From the NCBI GenBank assembly GCA_019456405.1, contig WJXM01000066.1, positions 1 through 39,647 of the forward strand: a stretch of 39,647 nucleotides of DNA. The letters run 5' to 3'. The notes beneath the pieces are model-generated. The model was given only the letters and a program-made list of their open reading frames with translations. It was not told the DNA's origin and searched no databases. The stretch comes from Ferrovum sp. (lineage in GTDB: Bacteria > Pseudomonadota > Gammaproteobacteria > Burkholderiales > Ferrovaceae). This document shows positions 23,687 through 31,385 of the stretch, one piece after another (the first letter of the stretch is position 1; each line of letters begins with the position of its first letter). A program made the translations under genes and the position numbers.

Positions 23687-25127
23687 AACGCTTCTCGGCG
23701 GATTTACCTGATTCTGCCCAGTTTATTCGCTGCATGCCAACCCAGCGCACGCCATCCCGATCATCTATGGCCAGCACCGGAACCAGCAATTGGGCTCGAC
23801 CTTGCCGGAGCCCGGCTGGATGCAACTTAGGGTCATTCAGGTAGGGGAAATCCAGTACCTCACGAGACTCGCGCCACCGTGACAGAGATTCAAGAACGGC
23901 CCCATGCCGTCGTTCGTCCTGTTGTCTTGCCAGGACTTTCTGATTCGATTTGATTCTGGCCAACTCTTCTTCCGACAGGTTTCTGGTGGATCCTGCCGGG
24001 CGGTAGTAAATGGGTTTCCCGCTCGATTTGAAATTCGTAACCCAGCCCGTTCCATCTTCGCGCAAGAGGTAGGAGGCATCGGTTTTTCCGGTTGGCCCAT
24101 CGCCCACACACGCCCTGTGAACCCGGCCATCAACCCGCAGTTGCTGTGGATCGATATAAACGCCCAGAGACTGGGCAAAATCAACAAACGAAAGGTCGGA
24201 TGGCTGAGTTAAAACAGCAGTTTTTTTACTCTCGCGAGTTCTTCCGGGTCCGTTGAAAGATTGATCATGGATTGCCTCATTTCTTCCATGATGGCCTCGA
24301 TTCTTTCCAGTGACTGTTGGTGCGAGTCCAGCGGCTTGCCGGTGGGCGGGTTCGGTGAGTGAGGTTCGTTTGAATTCAAGATGCCGGGTGAGTCGGTGTC
24401 TGATGTGTTCATGATTCCCCTCCGATTCCAGGACGGGAATATGCTCCCACCCACGGTACAGTTTTGGTTTGTCGAATAGCCGTCGATCCCATACGCGCAA
24501 TTCTACTCTGTCGCCAAAGGTATGGTGAACGGCCCTCAATCCGTTGGGCAATCCACCCTGAATCTTGGCAATCGCCATAATGCTGGCACCCCGTCCGCTT
24601 TCATCAAACCTCGTGAGCGCGTTATCCAGGGCTTGTTCAGGTGTGGTGTGAACCACAACGATGACCGGCTTGAACCCTGCATCCAGAATTTGCGTCACCT
24701 TGGCAATGGCCACCTCTGGATCGGCCAGTTGCTCTTCATAGACGGCATGCACCTTATCAGCCCAGCGGGTTTTTTCCAAGACCGTTGAGGTTTTCCCGGA
24801 TCCGGGTAAGCCGGTCAACAGAATGACTCGATTCCTTCCCGATGCGGGTTTTTCCTGAAGCGTCCGATGCAATTGCTCACTGGCCAGCACCGCTGCCGCA
24901 TTGTGCACCGGAGTATTGAACAAGTTCCGGGATTCCCTGGATTCGGCATATTGTTCGAATGTTTCCTTGAACAAGTCTGCATTGACAAACCGTCCCCCAA
25001 AGGATTGAGGTAGTGCGTTGTACCGCCTCATGAATCGTTCATGGTCTGTTTCCACCGCACACGCGACAATCTCCTGCACCTCGTTACGGAAGTCGTCACC
25101 GAATGATATCCGCCGGATCGTTTCCAT
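23601..25127 (-). CDS. Zeta-toxin-like kinase running into the N-terminal part of a TOPRIM primase
   Basis: One open frame holding two unrelated parts. Residues 1-310 are a zeta-type P-loop kinase: Walker A LTGLPGSGKTST near 105-116, VHAVYEEQLADPEVAI, HTTPEQALDNALTRF, GRGASIMAIAKIQGGLP, and a usual zeta ending ESEGNHEHI...AHRQAAGLAP. From about residue 316 (LSFVDFAQSLGVYID) it is a primase N-terminus (DASYLLREDGTGWV; LLVPVLAIDDRDG) that stops shortly after the G8 run. Between them is about 30 codons of shadow-like sequence. One more A in the A7 run (24221-24227) would give zeta its own stop at 24181 and free the primase. The ATG overlaps the trbB TGA with GGAGAGG upstream. Confidence 0.75.
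   Translation of the reverse strand: METIRRISFGDDFRNEVQEIVACAVETDHERFMRRYNALPQSFGGRFVNADLFKETFEQYAESRESRNLFNTPVHNAAAVLASEQLHRTLQEKPASGRNRVILLTGLPGSGKTSTVLEKTRWADKVHAVYEEQLADPEVAIAKVTQILDAGFKPVIVVVHTTPEQALDNALTRFDESGRGASIMAIAKIQGGLPNGLRAVHHTFGDRVELRVWDRRLFDKPKLYRGWEHIPVLESEGNHEHIRHRLTRHLEFKRTSLTEPAHRQAAGLAPTVTGKNRGHHGRNEAIHDQSFNGPGRTRESKKTAVLTQPSDLSFVDFAQSLGVYIDPQQLRVDGRVHRACVGDGPTGKTDASYLLREDGTGWVTNFKSSGKPIYYRPAGSTRNLSEEELARIKSNQKVLARQQDERRHGAVLESLSRWRESREVLDFPYLNDPKLHPAGLRQGRAQLLVPVLAIDDRDGVRWVGMQRINWAESGKSAEKRFVSGTPSRGGLRRHPDRGWRRRSATARF
24209..24412 (-). CDS. Nested 67-aa ORF, or the true start of the primase
   Basis: The ATG has an excellent ribosome site (GGAGGGG, 5 bases away) and lies inside the end of the zeta frame. 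The product starts MNTSDTDSPGILNSN, is disordered at first, then helical and charged (QQSLERIEAIMEEMRQSM, PEELARVKKLLF), which reads like real protein where the zeta frame does not. Just before its stop the message reads GTA AAA AAA CTG, a classic -1 slippery site; slipping there enters the primase frame. It could be a small zeta partner, or the primase N-terminus cut off by loss of one A. Confidence 0.55.
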   Translation of the reverse strand: MNTSDTDSPGILNSNEPHSPNPPTGKPLDSHQQSLERIEAIMEEMRQSMINLSTDPEELARVKKLLF

Positions 25128-26074
25128 CAGGCGCGCCTCTCCACATGAAATCCCCCACTGGCCGACCAGCCAGAAACCGTTGCCACTTCTTCAACCCTGC
25201 GGCCCGTTGCCGTGCGCTTGATGGACACCACCACATTGACCGCCTCCGCAATCAGTTCTGGATTGGGCGGGACTCCCGCTTCCTGGATCAGTTGGCCGAT
25301 CCGGATCAACGCAGCACTGGCATCGTTGGCATGCACCGTTCCAACCCCTCCCGGATGACCGGTATTCCATGCCTTGAGCAAAGCCAGGGCGCTGCCATCG
25401 CGTACTTCACCCACCACGATCCTATCCGGTCTCAAGCGCATGGTGGCTCGCAACAGGCGCGTCATGTCGGTGTTGTCGGAGGTTCTGAGAAAAACCACAT
25501 TGTCCGCCACGACCTGGAGTTCACGGGTATCCTCGATCACGACGATCCGGTGATCCGTGTCAATCTTCGCCACACAGTCCAGAATGGCGTTGGCCAGCGT
25601 GGTTTTTCCGGTGCCCGTTCCTCCACAGACCAGCACATTCCTGCGATTGGAAACAGCAGATTCGATTGCGCGACGCTGTTCGTCGGTCATGATGCCTTTT
25701 GCAACATAATCATCCAGCGTAAACACCAGCAAAGCTTTTTTACGCAAGGCGAAACTGGCCCGCTCGACCAGTGGCGGGATCAATGCCTCGAAACGACTAC
25801 CATCCAGTGGCAATTCGCATTCCAGAATCGGGGTATCACTGGTAACCACGGTTTCCAGCATGGCGGCTACGGTATTCACGATGGTGATGGCTCTCACGGC
25901 ATCGATGCGGGCCGTGCAGGTCATGCCTTCTCCCAGCCGGTCTATCCAGAGGTTACCATCCGGATTGAGCATGATTTCCACCACATGCGGATCATCCAGG
26001 GGGCCCAGAATTTCCGGTCCAAGCGCTCGACGCAATGCTTCTTTCTGGCGAATTCTGGTTTGGCTTGCTTCCAT
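25127..26074 (-). CDS. trbB: TrbB/VirB11 ATPase
   Basis: Hexameric traffic ATPase of the T4SS. The 315-aa product has the N-terminal domain (ILGPLDDPHVVEIMLNPDG), Walker A VCGGTGTGKTTLAN near residues 150-163, the Asp box IVVIEDTREL, RPDRIVVGEVRDG (Walker B) and GHPGGVGTVHANDA (His box), as in TrbB. The ATG at 26074 has GGAG 8 bases upstream and is preferred to 26107, which would lie in the leader. It overlaps the zeta gene start and heads that operon behind box E. Confidence 0.95.
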   Translation of the reverse strand: MEASQTRIRQKEALRRALGPEILGPLDDPHVVEIMLNPDGNLWIDRLGEGMTCTARIDAVRAITIVNTVAAMLETVVTSDTPILECELPLDGSRFEALIPPLVERASFALRKKALLVFTLDDYVAKGIMTDEQRRAIESAVSNRRNVLVCGGTGTGKTTLANAILDCVAKIDTDHRIVVIEDTRELQVVADNVVFLRTSDNTDMTRLLRATMRLRPDRIVVGEVRDGSALALLKAWNTGHPGGVGTVHANDASAALIRIGQLIQEAGVPPNPELIAEAVNVVVSIKRTATGRRVEEVATVSGWSASGGFHVERRA

Positions 26075-26111
26075 TGAGAATGCTCCGTATCTGGCCAGTG
26101 GCCTCATATAC

Positions 26112-26131
26112 GGGCTCTGCAGGGAGGGAAT
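26112..26131 (-). promoter_or_regulatory. Conserved transfer-operon box E (trbB operon)
   Basis: Minus-strand reading ATTCCCTCCCTGCAGAGCCC, then GTATATG and an inverted repeat CGTAT...GGCC-act-GGCC...ATACG (26086-26112) just before the trbB ribosome site. Confidence 0.7.
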
Positions 26132-26448
26132 CTGCTTATAGTTGAGGTTGATGGTGTCTGCGGCAAAATTGGGCCATAATGCAACTTTTACCGGTCATGA
26201 AACCATGCTCACTACTTTCTGGTGTCAGTTCTATGGAACCAAAACGAATGGATACTTTGTGCCATCGGCTGCCGTTCATACATAGTCTCTATTTGTGGCA
26301 GCCGTTGACCTCAATACAGTGATGCCTCTACGCTTACCAACATCTTGCTGGTGAGAGTCTGTATATTTTCATCCATAATCTCGGCTAGTCTACCCTGATT
26401 GATTCAGGCGAGGGAGTCCCAGAGAATATTTCAAAAAAGGGGGGGAAT
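26132..26448. other. Non-coding region between box E and the ParA-like gene
   Basis: About 317 bases without a supportable gene. It contains a perfect 8-bp inverted repeat CGGCTGCC/GGCAGCCG (26266-26273 and 26297-26304) and an imperfect one CTTACCA/TGGTGAG near 26332-26354, possibly operators for the ParA-like operon that starts at 26449. The left boundary of that cargo should lie here. Confidence 0.5.
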
Positions 26449-27306
26449 GTGGCAGCAATTTCTGTAAGTCTCATCAATATGAAAGGCGGAGTCGGTAAGA
26501 CAACGCTGGCTGCACAACTGGCACACTACGCTGACAGGAAAAATCTCCGGACGCTAGCAATTGACCTTGATCCACAGTCCAATCTAAGCCAAGCGTTGAT
26601 GGGTGCCAAGGACTATGTAACACATATCAACCAAAAGAAGCCTACAGTCGTCAACTTGTTTGAGCAATATCTGCCGCCGACCATCAGTTCCCCTAGCCCG
26701 ACGAAGACTGAAATCGGCGACATAATTATTAGACATGCAGGGTACTGGCACAGCACAACGCTGGATCTGATTCCGAGCAGGCTGGAGTTGTCCAACACTC
26801 TGAAGAATCCAACCGGAAAGGAGCGAAAACTCGCCAAGGCACTGAGCAAGGTCAGCAACGATTATGACTTGATCCTCATTGATTGTGCGCCGACAGAATC
26901 GATTCTCACGGAGGCTGCATATCACGCGAGCCGGTACGCTCTTGTTCCTGTAAAGCCTGAATTCTTGGCAACGATCGGCCTACCTTTGTTGGCGAACTCG
27001 GTCATTGAATTCAAAGCTGAAAATAGCGACCATGCTCTCGACATTTGTGGCATCGTGTTCAATCACTCTTCTTCCTATTCGGACGGCCCAGAAACCGAAT
27101 CGTCGGTGAAAGAAGTGAAGGTTGAGGCAGTTAAAAATGACTGGCACATCTACGACACGCACGTCAGATATTCTCGCTCATACGCCAAAGCATCAAGAGA
27201 AGGGACACCTATCGGCTCTACCAGTTATGTGAGAAGAAATGTACCCAAGCAGTTTGCTTCGTTTGCTATAGAGTTCTTCAGTTCAATTGGCATCGTGACA
27301 CCATGA
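26449..27306 (+). CDS. ParA-like ATPase, first gene of a cargo pair
   Basis: 285-aa ParA/Soj-type ATPase: deviant Walker A INMKGGVGKTTLAAQLAHY near residues 8-27, LRTLAIDLDPQSNLSQAL, YDLILIDCAPTES (Walker B) and LVPVKPEFLATIGL. There is no N-terminal DNA-binding domain. The GTG start has a strong AAGGGGGGG ribosome site. Its stop overlaps the next ATG (ATGA). The usual ParB and centromere repeats are not seen, so a partition role is not demonstrated; with this unknown partner it may be a partition-like stabiliser or a defence/competition module. It is AT-richer and opposed to the backbone. Confidence 0.85.
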   Translation: MAAISVSLINMKGGVGKTTLAAQLAHYADRKNLRTLAIDLDPQSNLSQALMGAKDYVTHINQKKPTVVNLFEQYLPPTISSPSPTKTEIGDIIIRHAGYWHSTTLDLIPSRLELSNTLKNPTGKERKLAKALSKVSNDYDLILIDCAPTESILTEAAYHASRYALVPVKPEFLATIGLPLLANSVIEFKAENSDHALDICGIVFNHSSSYSDGPETESSVKEVKVEAVKNDWHIYDTHVRYSRSYAKASREGTPIGSTSYVRRNVPKQFASFAIEFFSSIGIVTP

Positions 27307-27803
27307 CACCACGAGAATTTCTTGATCTAGAAGTCAGCTTGATTTTGCTCAAGCACGGCAAGGAGGCGCTTTTACAGGCTGTCGCGCGTCGAATGCAACT
27401 TTCCGATGAAGCATTGCGGCTAGAACTCGATACGCTACTTCGCGCCAAAATTACTTCGTCTTCCAAGAAGAAGATCACCACGAAACCGTTTATTCTCGAT
27501 TCTATACTCGTAGGGCGTGAGGGGAAAGCCGACTATTTACACCAGCTATGTGCGAGATTCGAGAATCGAACCTTTCTCTCCGAACTCAAAGACGTGAGGC
27601 GTTTCTTTGATCGGCACGGAAGGTCGATTCCTACTTGGAAATCGCGGGTACTTGCGCAGGCATCACTCTTTCGTCTTCTCGCCGACCTCGATATTTCCGA
27701 ACTCAAAAAATTATTAGACGAAGAGCCAGCAGGCGCAGAAGTTTCATCCCTTGGACTAATCTCCGACGAAATCCTCGGACGCAATAAGCTCGGTCAAAAG
27801 TAG
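27303..27803 (+). CDS. Unknown 166-aa partner of the ParA-like ATPase
   Basis: Not recognised. Mostly helical and charged; the first 50 residues (EFLDLEVSLILLKHGKEALLQAVARRMQLSDEALR, quoted in pieces: LILLKHGKEALLQ and MQLSDEALRLELD) could form a winged or simple helix-turn-helix, followed by a Lys/Ser-rich linker and a helical C-terminal part. Overlap with the ParA-like gene shows coupling, so a ParB-like adaptor is one possibility. A weak hairpin with a T-run (about 27812-27832) may terminate the operon. Confidence 0.65.
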   Translation: MTPREFLDLEVSLILLKHGKEALLQAVARRMQLSDEALRLELDTLLRAKITSSSKKKITTKPFILDSILVGREGKADYLHQLCARFENRTFLSELKDVRRFFDRHGRSIPTWKSRVLAQASLFRLLADLDISELKKLLDEEPAGAEVSSLGLISDEILGRNKLGQK

Positions 27804-27845
27804 ATTGCGAAGAACTACGAAGTTCGGTTTTTCTAAACCCTATAA

Positions 27846-28061
27846 ATGCCCGAAATGCGAAAAACCGAACAGCAGAAATTAGTCGAAGGACAGTTTGTTT
27901 TTCTAAATTGGACATTCGAATCTGATGATTATGTTCATGTGGGAAAGGATGGCTATGGAGTAATTTTTCATGTTGATCGAAGTATTGCTCAGGGCTGGTT
28001 TACTGCCACAACCAAGGGGAGGCGCATCAGTCTTGCCCAAGTTCTGGTACTGGCCATCTGA
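27846..28061 (+). pseudogene. Possible 3'-truncated ORF at the cargo/traB junction
   Basis: The first 48 codons (LVEGQFVFLNWTFESDDYV, then GKDGYGVIFHVDRS) read like genuine protein, but the last 23 lie antisense in traB. The simplest view is a cargo gene cut where it meets traB near 27989. No ribosome site is seen. Confidence 0.35.
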
Positions 28062-29122
28062 ATTTCAGGCGCTGCCATTGACTGAGCCCACCAATCATTG
28101 GTCATCGCAATAATCAGATCCGGTCGTTGAGCCATGGCTTCCAGCCAGGTCCAGGGTTGCACCTGTTCCACACAAAGGGATGCCCAGACCCGTTCGCCAT
28201 CCACCGTAAAAACGGACTGCCACCAGGCAGGATGAAGACTGTCCTTTTTCCAGGGGAGCCAGTCACCCCCCAGAAGAAGCCCAGCAGCCTTGGCAACCGG
28301 CTCTGGAATTGAATGCCCGTGCTGGGCCACCATGACCCCATCGGAGCCAGTGTTTTTTGATTCAGCCCCTACCAGCCAGACTTGCCCTGCTGGAATCGCA
28401 CTGGACAGTTGATGCTGGGTGCCGGGATACCAGTTATCCAGTATCGCTTCCGGGAAAACCACCACCTTTGCTCCTGCCCCTGCTCGTCGGCCAGCCTCGA
28501 CGACAGTCCGGTTATTTTCGACACCTTTCAGGACATTGCCGTTACCTGGTCGAATGGTTGTTTGTACTCCGACCCAGCCTGGTGGGGTCAGAGCCTCCCG
28601 GTAGCTCAGATTGAGCACTGTTGCCACCAGAATCAGCGCTGAACCCCCGTACTTTCCTAATTGCCCAGGGTAATCAATGACAGGGATCGAAATCAGAAGG
28701 AGCAACAAACCGACCCAGTTTGATCCGGGGAACAGAACCCCGGCAGCGTTCAATGGTGACAACCAGCCAATGACCCCTATTGGCGGTAATGCAGTGACAA
28801 GAATTGTCGTGATGATCCGTCCTGGTGTCTCGGCCCATGCCCACGGGAAAGAGAGGAGCATGGCTGCCAGCATCCATGCCCCCATGCCTTCCCACCAGTG
28901 CCCGGTACCCCAATAGCCGGTTACGGCCTCCACAATGGGCCAACCCCCGATGAGGTAATAGCCCAGAGCAACCAGTAATCGAGCCTTGTGGCCTGGCATG
29001 AACATCATCACCAGCGGCAACCCCACCGAGCACAGCGGCCCCAGTAGACTATCCCCACCCAGTAGCCAGGCACACCCCGCCGCCATGGGGAAAATCCCTG
29101 CAAGCCACCGAGGGAAAGCCAT
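27989..29122 (-). CDS. traB: TraB-like membrane protein with nitrilase-fold domain, probably 3'-truncated
   Basis: 377-aa product from the ATG at 29122 (coupled TGATG with the traM stop). The N-terminal half has about six membrane helices; the C-terminal half is a carbon-nitrogen-hydrolase domain as in TraB and apolipoprotein N-acyltransferases. Candidate catalytic residues are Glu in VVVFPEAILDNW, Lys in LPWKKDSLHP and Cys in WASLCVEQVQPW. The frame ends abruptly after PLVVAVNQP, where TraB homologues usually continue, at the boundary with the ParA cargo. Truncation is therefore likely, though the triad is retained. Last gene of operon traK-L-M-B. Confidence 0.8.
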   Translation of the reverse strand: MAFPRWLAGIFPMAAGCAWLLGGDSLLGPLCSVGLPLVMMFMPGHKARLLVALGYYLIGGWPIVEAVTGYWGTGHWWEGMGAWMLAAMLLSFPWAWAETPGRIITTILVTALPPIGVIGWLSPLNAAGVLFPGSNWVGLLLLLISIPVIDYPGQLGKYGGSALILVATVLNLSYREALTPPGWVGVQTTIRPGNGNVLKGVENNRTVVEAGRRAGAGAKVVVFPEAILDNWYPGTQHQLSSAIPAGQVWLVGAESKNTGSDGVMVAQHGHSIPEPVAKAAGLLLGGDWLPWKKDSLHPAWWQSVFTVDGERVWASLCVEQVQPWTWLEAMAQRPDLIIAMTNDWWAQSMAAPEIQMASTRTWARLMRLPLVVAVNQP

Positions 29123-29694
29123 CACTTTCGGTGACCTGAAAGGCACTGCCTGATGGTGTCTTGTTGATTGCTGATCTGGGTTTTGAGGGATGCCACTGCT
29201 TCGGCTTGATGGTAATGTTCATACTGCGTTCCGAACCAGAAGAAAACTCCCATCAGAACCCCGGCACCGACTGCCCACAAAATACTGAATGAATCCCGTA
29301 ATGCAGCCTTGACCTGTTCCAGATCAACGGTAATGCGGGTAGGAAATTTCGCATGTACTGCCTTGGCCACCGATTCAGCATCAATGAATGCTGTTGAAGG
29401 AGACTCACGGACGGACAGAGCAACTGCATTGATATCTTTGACAGCCCGGTCCAGATCGCTTTTGGATTCATCCAGCAGTTTCAGGACATCGGCCCGTGAT
29501 GTGCCATGGGCCCAGGACCATGCCAACATCAGAACATGTGCTGCATTTGACGGCTCGTCTGGCTCAAACCCGGCTTTTTTGAGGACACCGAGCAATGAAT
29601 CCCTTTCCTGTTTTTCGGCTTCGTTTAGGCATCTGTCGCCCAATACCGTCATAAAAAGTTGTTCTGCTCTCGTGTACATCTCTTTGTTGGCCAT
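29122..29694 (-). CDS. TraM-like membrane protein
   Basis: 190-aa protein with a helical soluble N-terminal part, a predicted coiled region (ADVLKLLDESKSDLDRAVKD) and one C-terminal membrane helix (about 138-157, ILWAVGAGVLMGVFFWF), followed by a short tail. Its place after a TraL-type ATPase matches TraM of the IncP Tra1 region, which stimulates transfer; the assignment is mainly by synteny. The ATG shares a base with the traL TGA; a GTG one codon upstream is an alternative. Confidence 0.68.
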   Translation of the reverse strand: MANKEMYTRAEQLFMTVLGDRCLNEAEKQERDSLLGVLKKAGFEPDEPSNAAHVLMLAWSWAHGTSRADVLKLLDESKSDLDRAVKDINAVALSVRESPSTAFIDAESVAKAVHAKFPTRITVDLEQVKAALRDSFSILWAVGAGVLMGVFFWFGTQYEHYHQAEAVASLKTQISNQQDTIRQCLSGHRK

Positions 29695-30446
29695 CACTCC
29701 ACCTCGACATCTTCGACTTTCGCCATGGCTGCTCCAGCCTTCTTGAGCCAGGAGTTCAATGCCAGGCGATAGCCAAAAGGAAGTGACTCCCCATCGATGC
29801 CGGTAGATAAAACTTCATGGAAAGGACGGCGCCCGATTTTTACCGTCAGTTGATCATTGAGTTCGGGGAGTTCGACCTCAGACCAGCCACCAGAGACCAC
29901 CAGTTGCTGGCGCAATGAGCTCTCGTTCCAGAGCCCGAATTTGTCCCCTAGCCCGAAGAACAGGTTTTTGACGGCAATCCCTTTCTGGTAACGGTGCCCC
30001 ATGTTATCCAGCCGGTATTCCAGCGAATTCAGGCATTCCTGCGTCCGGCTCAGAAGCCAGACTGGGATGGCATTGGCCTCTCGCAACACTTCGTTGACAA
30101 TGGGGATCGAGCCATCGAAGGCCCTCGTCCCGATCTGTGCAGGCATATTGACGATGATCCGGCACTCGATCTTTTCGGCCAGCTCAGAGAATTTGCCCAC
30201 CAGGGTGCCGAAATCGATCCAGCCGTTTTCTGTGGACAGGTCCACCAAACTGGCATGCATAATCCCCGGACCGGCCTTGATGCCTCCTGTGCCACAAACA
30301 TCCGGGTTAGAACAATCGGCGTCGATCACGATGATCTTGGGTCGTTTGGATTCTTCCTGTTCAAGAAAGTGGTGTACCAATGCCCGAGCCGCCATGCTCT
30401 TCCCGACGCCACCCTTGTCACCATCAATAATGAATGTTTTAAGCAT
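29694..30446 (-). CDS. traL: TraL-like MinD/ParA-family ATPase
   Basis: 250-aa P-loop protein beginning MLKTFIIDGDKGGVGKS, the deviant Walker A of the MinD/ParA class, with KIIVIDADCSNPDVCG and IIVNMPAQIG. TraL of IncP has this fold and position (traK-traL-traM). Its exact role in transfer is not well known. The ATG at 30446 has AAGGGG upstream; a TTG at 30473 is less likely. It starts 13 bases after the traK-like stop. Confidence 0.82.
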   Translation of the reverse strand: MLKTFIIDGDKGGVGKSMAARALVHHFLEQEESKRPKIIVIDADCSNPDVCGTGGIKAGPGIMHASLVDLSTENGWIDFGTLVGKFSELAEKIECRIIVNMPAQIGTRAFDGSIPIVNEVLREANAIPVWLLSRTQECLNSLEYRLDNMGHRYQKGIAVKNLFFGLGDKFGLWNESSLRQQLVVSGGWSEVELPELNDQLTVKIGRRPFHEVLSTGIDGESLPFGYRLALNSWLKKAGAAMAKVEDVEVE

Positions 30447-30459
30447 TTGCTTCCCCTTG

Positions 30460-30987
30460 TCAGTTTTCGCCAATGAATTTTTTTCTGGATGTTGCAGAGC
30501 TGATGGATTCCAGTTGTTTGCGCATCACATAGTCCTCGTCTGATTCGTGGGCCATGCGGTCATTCTCACCAGAAAGGTTCGGGACCGGTTCCCCCTTCCG
30601 AATCTGTTTTGCGTCCGACGCAGACTGGTCCAATACCTTCTTTTTGCGTTCTGGGGTGGTCGAGGTCTTTGGTGTCTTGAGTTGATGTCGATTACGCTCA
30701 CGCAGCAATACCACCGCATACCGCAAATCTTTCGGCGGCACATCTGGAAGACGCTTGACCAGTTGCGCGTGCACTTCTTTCACTCCAGCACCCGCCTCGA
30801 ATAACTGGAGGATGATGTCTTCTAATCCTTGTACCGCTTTTATGGCAAATGCTCTTGGCGTCTCTGATTGTTTCGCTGCTTGCCTGGCCTTGAGCATTGC
30901 GAGCAGACCATCCGCGAGAGCAGGTAATTGCTCAGCGGCAGACTTCCCATCAAAAACTTTATCTGGTTTATCGTCGGGTCCCGACAT
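30460..30987 (-). CDS. TraK-like protein next to oriT
   Basis: 175-aa hydrophilic protein, acidic at first (MSGPDDKPDKVFDG), then helical (AVQGLEDIILQLFEAGAGV, VHAQLVKRLPDVPPKDLRYAVVLLRERNR) with a basic linker. No firm family match. By position it corresponds to TraK of IncP, an oriT-binding relaxosome protein transcribed away from oriT; the basic helical middle would fit DNA binding. The ATG at 30987 has GGGAGGAAAT upstream; the open frame to 31254 is upstream non-coding sequence. It leads operon traK-L-M-B behind box F. Confidence 0.68.
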   Translation of the reverse strand: MSGPDDKPDKVFDGKSAAEQLPALADGLLAMLKARQAAKQSETPRAFAIKAVQGLEDIILQLFEAGAGVKEVHAQLVKRLPDVPPKDLRYAVVLLRERNRHQLKTPKTSTTPERKKKVLDQSASDAKQIRKGEPVPNLSGENDRMAHESDEDYVMRKQLESISSATSRKKFIGEN

Positions 30988-31385
30988 ATTTCCTCCCTGA
31001 AGTGCAGGACCGGAATCGGTCCCATACATAGACTCTGCAGGGAGGGAACTGGGCGTCCCCATGCCATTTTCACAGGCAGACACAGGGCCACATGGTTTGC
31101 ACGGGAGGTGCGACAAGGGAACCGCGGAGAACATGCTCAGATTGTTTGATTGTTTTGGGTGTCGGGCGGAGCCTGACCAAGCGGGGCCGTATGCAATTTG
31201 TAGCGGAGCGTAAATTGTCAGACGGCACCTTACCTTGCACGGTTTTTGCCTCAATACTCACCGCCTGATGATTGCAAACTTCTGATGGACGCTAGCAAAA
31301 CCCCGCAGGACAACGGCAAACAACAACGGTTCCCTGATGCCCGAGTAGAGGTATGGATATATCAAACCAAGGGCAAGGAACGGTT
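30988..31385. other. Candidate oriT region between divergent traK and traJ operons
   Basis: About 400 bases with no gene, in the place where IncP-type systems keep oriT. It contains box F with its hairpin (31007-31049) and an inverted repeat CAATTT-N12-AAATTG (31194-31217) followed by GACGGCACCTTACCTTGCAC, a plausible nic neighbourhood. The RP4 nic core (ATCCTG) was not found, so the nick site is not assigned. Promoters for both operons should also lie here. Confidence 0.55.
31030..31049 (-). promoter_or_regulatory. Conserved transfer-operon box F (traK operon)
   Basis: Minus-strand reading GTTCCCTCCCTGCAGAGTCT, then ATGTATG and a perfect inverted repeat GGACCG-attc-CGGTCC (31007-31022). The traK-like ATG is 42 bases downstream of the box. 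Confidence 0.78.

Noticed and set aside
26449-27306. Reading the ParA-like gene as the element's partition system
   Set aside because: No ParB, no parS-like repeats and signs of late insertion into traB; kept as ParA-like cargo of unknown role.
31070-31254. N-terminal extension of the TraK-like protein and short ORFs in the oriT region
   Set aside because: The frame passes through box F and its hairpin; a strong start exists at 30987.
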